A program made the position numbers and the translations under genes. From assembly GCA_024278345.1 (NCBI GenBank), contig JAJRTK010000444.1, positions 1 to 12,288 of the forward strand: a stretch of DNA of 12,288 nucleotides, in the 5' to 3' direction. The notes below the pieces were generated by a model. That model was not told the origin of the DNA and searched no databases. It saw only the letters and a program-made list of their open reading frames with translations. The stretch is from a bacterium. Lineage in GTDB: Bacteria; CSSED10-310; JAJRTK01. Of this stretch, positions 7,129 to 12,288 are shown in pieces; positions within the stretch are counted from its first letter, which is position 1; each line of letters starts with the position of its first letter.

Positions 7129-8052
7129 CTATCGGAAGTCTTCTTCCAGGCACTGGCGCATCAATGCAACATCGCCCCCTGGAAGGGCCGAAGAATCCAA
7201 CCTTCCACCCTCCAGGAGCAATCGAAAAAGTACCATTTGGTTGAGATCCGGCATGGCGGATTCTCCAAGCAGTGCATCCACTAGCTCCAGGCTCTGGGTC
7301 GTCAGCACCACCTGCAGCCCCCGTTCGACGGAGGAGAGGATGGCCCGGGCGGTCTGGCGGAGCACGGCCGGGTGTTGGTGTGCCTCCGGTTCCTCCAGAA
7401 GGATCAGGCCTCGGGGGCAGGTGGCCAGCTCCAGGCAAAGGCGGAAAAACCTTCGAACATTATCTCCCGCCAGCATCAACGGAAGGCTGCTTCCGTGAAA
7501 CACCACGTGGAGAACAGGCTTGTCGGTACCCACAACCTCCACGGTCAACAGGCGAGGCAGGATCTCTCCCACCTGCTCGATGACCTCCTTGGCGGTGCCC
7601 TGCTCCATCGCCTGGAGGAAGAGCTCGTGGATACGGGCCTCATAACGCCGGAGACTCCCATCGACCAAGCGAACTTCCGGGATCTCCGTCAGGCCCGTAA
7701 ACTCCGCTGGCGCCGGCTTCTCAGCCTTTTGTCCTCGCCCTTTAGAACCATCTTGAGGCCCCTTGAAACGGCAGGTTCGGGTTTCCCCGCCCAGGGTCGA
7801 AACGCTGATTTGGGCTGGACCCTCTTCTCCGCCTTTCCAAAGAAGCCAGCGGACGCCCGCCGGCAAACCGTGTCGCCGTACAGCCAAGGCCGCCGCCTCC
7901 CTGGGTTTCGGGTTGGCGCCTATGTTCAGAGCATCCAAAACGGTGCTCTTGCCTGAACCGGCCGGGCCGACGATGATAACAAGAGGCGCCAACGCGTCGA
8001 GTCTGCCCCGCCGAATCCCACGAAGATTTTTGATGGTGGCCGAGTGGATCAA
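7129..8052 (-). CDS. AAA family P-loop ATPase, OLD/SMC-like, without nuclease domain
   Basis: A 307-residue ATPase beginning IHSATIKNLRGI, the usual start of RecF/OLD/SMC-like ABC-type ATPases. Walker A is GPAGSGKST (29-37). A degenerate signature region, SSLPLMLAGDNVRRFFRL, lies at 188-205. Walker B is GLILLEEPEAHQHP (215-228), with tandem glutamates E220-E221. The switch segment TTQSLELVDAL (251-261) has Gln253 where His is usual. Residues 95-118 are Lys/Gly/Pro-rich and probably a disordered loop. No TOPRIM nuclease follows, unlike full OLD proteins, and the chain stops soon after the ATPase core. The start is TTG, with GAGG 6 nt upstream and an in-frame stop just before it. It lies upstream of, and probably in an operon with, the HD protein. 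A regulatory or defence ATPase is possible; the true partner or substrate is unknown. Confidence 0.85.
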   Translation of the reverse strand: MIHSATIKNLRGIRRGRLDALAPLVIIVGPAGSGKSTVLDALNIGANPKPREAAALAVRRHGLPAGVRWLLWKGGEEGPAQISVSTLGGETRTCRFKGPQDGSKGRGQKAEKPAPAEFTGLTEIPEVRLVDGSLRRYEARIHELFLQAMEQGTAKEVIEQVGEILPRLLTVEVVGTDKPVLHVVFHGSSLPLMLAGDNVRRFFRLCLELATCPRGLILLEEPEAHQHPAVLRQTARAILSSVERGLQVVLTTQSLELVDALLGESAMPDLNQMVLFRLLLEGGRLDSSALPGGDVALMRQCLEEDFR

Positions 8053-8074
8053 TCCTCACCTCGAGATGGGAACC

Positions 8075-10093
8075 ATGAAACGTTGTTATTGTCGCACGGA
8101 TTGGCGCTCTGAACGAGCGCTCCTCCAAAGCCCCGGCATCGGAGCCAGCCAAATCCCGTTCCTACTGGCTCTGGCGATTTTTTTCCCGGCAAGCATCGCG
8201 CAAGCTGAAGGCCACCGTCTGACGATTATTCACACGAACGACTTGCAGTCGCGGCTGTTGGGATACGCTCCAAATTCCGAGTACACACCTTCCCAGACGG
8301 GCGACGACTCTACCATCGGCGGGATCGCTCGAGTCGCTACACTGATTCGGCAAATCCGGTCGCGAGACCCGGAAAACACTCTCGTGGTCGATGCCGGAGA
8401 CGTGATGATGGGAACGCTGTTCCACGTGCTGTCACGGGAGGTGGCCCTAGAATACCGTCTTCTCCGGCTCATCGGCTACGATGCCGTAGCCATCGGCAAT
8501 CATGAGTTTGACTTCCGCCCGCGGGGACTGGCACGGACGATCCAGACGGCTTCCCTACAGGGTTCTCCATCCCTCCTGCTCTCCAACGCCCTGTTCGATT
8601 CACGCGACGGCTCGGATGACTCGCTTAAAGAGCTGGCCGCACGGGGCGCTCTCAAGCGGAGCCTCGTGTTGCGGAGAGGAGGCCTGAAGATCGGTCTCTT
8701 CGGACTCATGGGCGTGGACGCCGCCGATGTCGCCCCCAACGCGGCTCCGGTCAGCTTTGCGGATCCCGTTCAGACCGCACTGGAATTGGCCTCCCGGCTC
8801 AGACAAGAAGAGAAGGTCGATCTAGTGGTCTGCCTCTCCCACGGCGGCGTACGCCGGGATCGATCAGGGAACTGGTACGGCGAAGATTTGGCCTTGGCTC
8901 GAGTCCCCGGGATCGACGTCGTGGTCGGGGGACACACCCATACTCCCCTGGCCAAGCCGATCATGGTGGGAGAAGTTCCGGTGGTCCAGGCCGGCTCCGA
9001 AAGCCGATACGTTGGAGTCCTGGAGCTGGAAATCCATGATGGCAAGGCCCGGGTGACCCGCTATGAGCTTTTGCCGGTGGACGATTCCGCGGCGGCGGCT
9101 CCGGACATCCAGGCAATCCTCGACGAAGCCGAAAAACAGATCGACCTCCGGTTCCTTGCCTCCGAAGGGGTGTCGTTCCGCACAATCGTTCTCGAAACCG
9201 GTTTCGATCTCTTGCTGGATGAGGATAGCCTGGAGTCCAGCAACCTTGGCCCCCTTGTGGCTGATGCCATTCGTTGGAGGATCGGCAAAATCTTGACCGA
9301 AGCCGGAGCACCAGGCACCAGAGTGGACATTGCCCTCACCGCCGCCGGCCTTGTAAGGGACAATCTTCTTGTCGGGCGGCAGGGGCGGCAGCAGGTGTCG
9401 GACATCTTCCGGCTGCTTCCCCTGGGGATCGGTACCGTCGAGGAGAGTGCCGGGTACCCCTTGGCTGTAGTCTACCTCACCGCCGCCGAGCTTAGGGGCG
9501 TGCTGGAAGTCTTGACCCTGGCTTATGAGGAGAAGGGCGCGGACTACTTCCCCTACTTCTCCGGAATCCGGTTCCGGTACAACCCGCACCGGCTCCCCTT
9601 GGATCGGATCTACGAGATAGAGATCGGCGACCCTGATAGGGGCTATCGTGCTCTAGATAGAGACAACAAGAAGCTTTACGGGATCGCAATGGACACCTAT
9701 ATTCAGGGCTTCTTCAGCCTGATCGAAGAATCGAGCTTCGGTCTATTCTCCGTCGTGCCCAAGAATGCCGCCGGAGATCCCCTCCGGAATGACGAAGAGG
9801 CCCTCGTCGATGCGAATCCGGATCTGCCGGGCATCCAGGAGGTGAAAGAATGGACGGCGCTCCTGAGCTTCCTCCGGCAGTTCCCCGACACCAACGCAGA
9901 TGGCATAGCGAACCTGCCGGAGTCCTACCGAACCGCCGAACCCAGGATGATCGCCCACCCAAGCTGGAGCCCCCGCCTGTTGTTTCAGGCCTCCAACGGC
10001 ATCATGTGGAGTGCGCTGGCAGGCGGGTTTTTGGCCCTATTAGGAGTGGCCTGGATCGGATCACGGATCCGCCGCCGGATTACCCGACCTTGA
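8075..10093 (+). CDS. Secreted 5'-nucleotidase/UshA-family metallophosphoesterase with C-terminal anchor
   Basis: A 672-residue two-domain enzyme that would hydrolyse nucleotides or nucleotide sugars outside the cytoplasm. A signal peptide (hydrophobic 27-40, likely cleavage after AQA at 44) follows an unusually long N-terminal stretch. The metallophosphatase domain shows D55 (HTNDLQSR), D106 and D109 (DAGD), N142-H143 (GNHEFD), H256 (SHGG) and H287/H289 (GGHTHT). The position normally His in the DxH motif is Gln57. The nucleotidase C-domain is recognisable from SNLGPLVADAIR (389-400) and DIFRLLPLG (443-451), but the usual NSGGIR-type loop reads TAAGLVRD (422-429). Residues 605-616 form a Ca-binding-like DxNxDGxxNxPE loop. 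A hydrophobic segment (643-662) and a basic tail form a C-terminal membrane anchor. ATG 8066 is an alternative start; upstream codons are antisense to the ATPase gene. It converges on the thiolase gene with a 14-bp overlap. Confidence 0.9.
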   Translation: MKRCYCRTDWRSERALLQSPGIGASQIPFLLALAIFFPASIAQAEGHRLTIIHTNDLQSRLLGYAPNSEYTPSQTGDDSTIGGIARVATLIRQIRSRDPENTLVVDAGDVMMGTLFHVLSREVALEYRLLRLIGYDAVAIGNHEFDFRPRGLARTIQTASLQGSPSLLLSNALFDSRDGSDDSLKELAARGALKRSLVLRRGGLKIGLFGLMGVDAADVAPNAAPVSFADPVQTALELASRLRQEEKVDLVVCLSHGGVRRDRSGNWYGEDLALARVPGIDVVVGGHTHTPLAKPIMVGEVPVVQAGSESRYVGVLELEIHDGKARVTRYELLPVDDSAAAAPDIQAILDEAEKQIDLRFLASEGVSFRTIVLETGFDLLLDEDSLESSNLGPLVADAIRWRIGKILTEAGAPGTRVDIALTAAGLVRDNLLVGRQGRQQVSDIFRLLPLGIGTVEESAGYPLAVVYLTAAELRGVLEVLTLAYEEKGADYFPYFSGIRFRYNPHRLPLDRIYEIEIGDPDRGYRALDRDNKKLYGIAMDTYIQGFFSLIEESSFGLFSVVPKNAAGDPLRNDEEALVDANPDLPGIQEVKEWTALLSFLRQFPDTNADGIANLPESYRTAEPRMIAHPSWSPRLLFQASNGIMWSALAGGFLALLGVAWIGSRIRRRITRP

Positions 10094-11273
10094 GCACCAC
10101 GGCCATCGCCGTGTCCCCGGCGGCACAACCACTGAACAGACCGTAGCCACCACCTTCCAGGACAAGCTGTTCGATGAGCTCAATCATGGCACGCATTCCC
10201 GTGGGCGCCTGGGGGTGTCCCCAGATGAGCGGTGAGCCAAAGCGATTGACCCGCTCGGGCTCGATCCCAAGCTCGCGGCAGAAGTAGACATCATTGATAG
10301 CGAATGGATTGTGCGTTTTGATTGCCTGGAGATCTCCGACGCCAATGTTTGCCGAGGCTAGAGCTTTCCGAGCCGCTGGCACCACGGCCATGGGCATGAA
10401 TCCCGCTTTCACCCGCGCTTCTCCAAAACCCGAAACAGAGATCGTCACCTTGGAATCTTTGCTCAACTCCGAGGCTCGTTCGGCGGAACAAACGATCATG
10501 CCGGCATTGCCATCGCCCGGGAAGGTCTGGGTCCCGAAGCTCACCGATCCGTCGGGAAGCACCGGCTTGAGTCTTGAAAGGCCCTCCAAAGTCGTGGCGT
10601 AGATCCCCTCGTCGCCCTCCACCATCACCGTTTTTTTTCTCCCGAGCTTGATTTCCACGGGCACCATGTAGCGCCGCTGAAACGCCCGATCATCGGCCAA
10701 TGCCTCTTGATACTGTTGGTAACGCAGTGCCGTCAGATCGTCTTGCTCTTTCTTGGCGATGCCCGCCTCCTTGGCGACATTCTCCGCCGTCTGGATCATC
10801 GGGCCACCGGCGTACGGATCCTTGTTGAAGTTGTCCCACACCGGGTTGTCCGTATCGCCCATCCCGCCGATACCCTTTGGGTTCGGGTAGTAGACATGAG
10901 GCCCGTTGCTGGTCCGGTCGCAAGTCACGGCCAGGATCGCCTCCCCCATTCCCGCCTCAAGCTGACAAACCGCCGTAGCCAAGGCTCTCACCGAGGTCGC
11001 GCAGGCCTGAGACACATTGGGACCCGTGATTCCCGGAGCCCCAAGCATTCCCGCAAACCAGGGCGCACCGTAGAAACTCTGTTTCTGTGGAACCGTGAAC
11101 CCCAAAACCAGCGAGTCAAACGTCTTCGGCGAAAGCTCGGCGTCCGCTAGAAACTTCTTGCCTACCGCCGCCGCCAACTTGATGGAATGGGTTTGCGCAA
11201 AGCTCCCCTGCCATCGGCAGAAAGGAGTGCTCCAATATCGGCCATAGGGGATGTACGAGTTCTTGATAGGCAT
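10080..11273 (-). CDS. Thiolase family protein (acetyl-CoA acyltransferase-like)
   Basis: A 397-residue protein of normal thiolase length. Catalytic positions are visible: nucleophile Cys91 in SQACATSV, His321 in THNPFAIND at the NEAFA/HEAFS position, His353 in WGHPQAPTGMR, and Cys383 in SGCAAGD at the CxG motif. The expected reaction is reversible thiolytic cleavage or Claisen condensation of acyl-CoA in the cytoplasm, for fatty-acid or related acyl-CoA metabolism. Deviations from textbook motifs (HNPF, and CAAG instead of CxGGG) place it in a divergent thiolase subgroup, so the chain length or even the direction of the reaction cannot be assigned. No beta-oxidation dehydrogenase or hydratase lies nearby. 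The ATG start at 11273 has AAGGAG 8 nt upstream. Its stop overlaps the end of the convergent 5'-nucleotidase gene by 14 bp. Confidence 0.92.
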   Translation of the reverse strand: MPIKNSYIPYGRYWSTPFCRWQGSFAQTHSIKLAAAVGKKFLADAELSPKTFDSLVLGFTVPQKQSFYGAPWFAGMLGAPGITGPNVSQACATSVRALATAVCQLEAGMGEAILAVTCDRTSNGPHVYYPNPKGIGGMGDTDNPVWDNFNKDPYAGGPMIQTAENVAKEAGIAKKEQDDLTALRYQQYQEALADDRAFQRRYMVPVEIKLGRKKTVMVEGDEGIYATTLEGLSRLKPVLPDGSVSFGTQTFPGDGNAGMIVCSAERASELSKDSKVTISVSGFGEARVKAGFMPMAVVPAARKALASANIGVGDLQAIKTHNPFAINDVYFCRELGIEPERVNRFGSPLIWGHPQAPTGMRAMIELIEQLVLEGGGYGLFSGCAAGDTAMAVVLKVG

Positions 11274-11416
11274 GGTCTTGACTCCTTGAACCTAGACAGC
11301 CAGCAACCTTTTTCCCGGATGGACCAGAGAAGGACCGCACTTGAAAAATAGGGCGGTGATCATCGGTGGTGGGCAGATCCAGACCTCCCGGCCAGCGATG
11401 AACGAAGTCCAAAATA
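11274..11416. other. Intergenic region upstream of the thiolase
   Basis: This 143-bp gap lies between two leftward genes. It holds the thiolase ribosome binding site and a short TGATCA palindrome. I see no convincing -35/-10 pair and no intrinsic terminator, so whether the thiolase has its own promoter cannot be settled from sequence. Confidence 0.4.
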
Positions 11417-11959
11417 CTACTGGTAAAAAATGTTCGGCTTGTAGTGGGAACCTTCGGCACAGGGAAGCTCAACGTAGCCGTCCTCGTCCCCGTTGAGAGC
11501 AAGGGCCACCGTGCTGTCACAACCCAGGTCCGGCGAGCGAACCTCCACGGTGACGCGAATCTGAGCTCCACATCCGTTGTAGATGTGGTACTTGAGAATG
11601 TCTGCTTCATTATCGACGACGGCATATCCGACGCACCCAGAGATCATCCGCGGCCCTTCGCTCTCCGTGGCGCCGGTTTCGTCCACATCGTCCAAGACAC
11701 CGTCATCACTCATCTCCACCACGATCTCATCGGTCTCCACAAGAAGGCTATCGCTGTCGCCATCGACGTAAGTTTCATCGGTTTCCACAAGAATACCTTC
11801 TTCGTCAGTCTCGACGACGACCTCTTCTTCCACAACGATCTCTTCTTCGTAGACGATTTCTTCTTCGTAAACGTCCTCATCGTAGTATTGGGCCCATGCC
11901 CTCGAAGGCGAGAGCGTGACAAGAAGTGCGGCAAGGATGAAGAAGGCTTTTCTATCCAT
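11417..11959 (-). CDS. Small secreted Glu/Asp-rich repeat protein with four cysteines, unknown function
   Basis: I do not recognise the family. The 180-residue product has a clear signal peptide (MDRKAFFILAALLV, likely cleavage after AWA at 23). Residues 24-100 are extremely acidic and imperfectly repetitive: YEEEIV units pass into VVVETDE, ILVETDE and LLVETDE units spaced about 8-20 residues apart. Residues 105-180 form a separate small domain with four cysteines (109, 130, 147, 167), which could make two disulfides in the periplasm or outside the cell. Metal (for example calcium) binding or a charged surface layer is possible for the acidic part, but this is only a guess. The start at 11959 is chosen because GGAGAG lies just upstream, at normal spacing; the in-frame ATGs at 11983 and 12061 lack such a site and would bury the signal peptide. 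A TTGACA on the minus strand (12027-12022) may be a -35, but no matching -10 was found. Confidence 0.75.
   Translation of the reverse strand: MDRKAFFILAALLVTLSPSRAWAQYYDEDVYEEEIVYEEEIVVEEEVVVETDEEGILVETDETYVDGDSDSLLVETDEIVVEMSDDGVLDDVDETGATESEGPRMISGCVGYAVVDNEADILKYHIYNGCGAQIRVTVEVRSPDLGCDSTVALALNGDEDGYVELPCAEGSHYKPNIFYQ
11780..11890 (-). repeat. Acidic codon repeat within the secreted protein gene
   Basis: GAA-GAA-GAA-(ATC/GTC) units recur with small changes. They encode the E/V/D-rich repeats of the mature N-terminal region. Units differ at the DNA level, suggesting old tandem expansion rather than a recent slippage tract. Confidence 0.6.
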
Positions 11960-12288
11960 AAGACTCTCCAATGTGGCGTTCATGCTGCAAACTTGCCGGC
12001 AACCGTGGAATTTTCGGGACCTGTCAAGCCAGCATGTTCGAGCTTTACAACTTGCCCTCATGATTTCCCGGGGACGGCATCCCCGATGTTCAGCAACGGA
12101 TGGTCTTCGCCTGGGCCAGGAAGGCGTTTGTCATAGACAGGGTATCAACGTAAGCCGGGACACCCGCCAAAACAAAGACGCAACGCGTCGTACATGAATG
12201 TGGGCAGGGATCCCGTTGCCCTTCGTTGCAACGGGAAGTTGAGCGAGCTCCCTGGTGGGTGCAGGGCAAAGCCCTGCCGGGGACCGGG
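11960..12288. other. Non-coding region with three short hairpins at the window end
   Basis: No supported gene lies here. Three perfect inverted repeats are visible: CGGGGA (12069-12074) with TCCCCG (12080-12085); TCCCGTTGC (12211-12219) with GCAACGGGA (12228-12236), 8-nt loop; and GCAGGGC (12261-12267) with GCCCTGC (12271-12277), AAA loop. None is followed by a T-run. The first 60 bases or so should contain the leader of the acidic-protein gene. Confidence 0.5.
12211..12277. repeat. Paired hairpins, possibly REP-like
   Basis: Two perfect GC-rich stems, of 9 and 7 bp, lie 24 nt apart in non-coding DNA. The second has the GCAGGGC-AAA-GCCCTGC shape common to dispersed intergenic palindromes in GC-rich genomes. 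They could also end a transcript arriving from beyond the window edge, although no T-run follows within the window. Confidence 0.4.

Noticed and set aside
7085-7438. N-terminal extension of the HD protein to 7438
   Set aside because: The added residues are low-complexity and antisense-phase to the ATPase Walker B region, whose frame is clearly coding; ATG 7084 has its own ribosome binding site.
7763-8074. N-terminal extension of the 5'-nucleotidase to 7763
   Set aside because: It runs antisense through the ATPase Walker A region and would bury the signal peptide more than 100 residues inside.
8864-9589. Minus-strand open frame opposite the 5'-nucleotidase
   Set aside because: No motif; the plus strand carries the conserved GGHTH and nucleotidase C-domain motifs.
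11780-11890. CRISPR array or tandem-repeat locus
   Set aside because: Units are short, imperfect and in coding frame, with no unique spacers.
11960-12061. Upstream ATGs at 11983 and 12061 for the acidic protein
   Set aside because: No ribosome binding site, and they would put up to 34 charged residues before the signal peptide.
11444-12136. Plus-strand open frame of 230 codons over the acidic-protein gene
   Set aside because: Its Phe/Val/Asp-rich repeats are the complement of the Glu repeats. The minus strand has the signal peptide, ribosome binding site and spaced cysteines.

Overview
The window reads as chromosomal DNA from a GC-rich Gram-negative bacterium (roughly 60% G+C by eye). Exported proteins, a sodium/phosphate cotransporter with a PhoU-like tail, and a stand-alone thiolase would fit lineages such as Acidobacteriota, Desulfobacterota or NC10. 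Nothing in the window fixes the taxonomy. I see no tRNA, rRNA, CRISPR array, transposase or phage gene.

Layout, left to right. (1) Positions 1-2268 (+): the 3' part of a protein with two different SAM-methyltransferase domains, typical of glycan or lipopolysaccharide modification loci, joined by a low-complexity linker. (2) 2223-4247 (-): an exported alkaline-phosphatase/sulfatase-fold enzyme with Thr at the nucleophile position; its 3' end overlaps the methyltransferase gene by 46 bp. (3) A 237-bp divergent intergenic region with an extended -10 promoter, then 4485-6335 (+): a Na/Pi cotransporter family protein. (4) 6494-8052 (-): a two-gene unit made of a P-loop ATPase of the OLD/SMC-like type followed by a small HD-domain (p)ppGpp-hydrolase-like protein. 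(5) 8075-10093 (+): a secreted, C-terminally anchored 5'-nucleotidase family metallophosphoesterase that starts only 22 bp from the ATPase start. (6) 10080-11273 (-): a thiolase. (7) 11417-11959 (-): a small secreted, extremely acidic, repeat-bearing protein with four cysteines. (8) 11960-12288: non-coding, with three short perfect hairpins.

How the genes might work together is inference. The 5'-nucleotidase could release phosphate outside the cytoplasm and the Na/Pi transporter could import or balance it. The methyltransferase and the sulfatase-fold enzyme could both act on cell-surface glycans. The ATPase/HD pair is the best candidate for an undescribed two-gene system, because a complete alarmone-hydrolase-type active site sits directly behind an OLD-like ATPase that has no nuclease domain.

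The most unusual DNA-level signal is a 17-nt exact match in inverted orientation. One copy lies in the linker of the double methyltransferase, the other in the gap between two convergent genes (6385-6401). This suggests the linker contains a dispersed intergenic repeat that is now translated.
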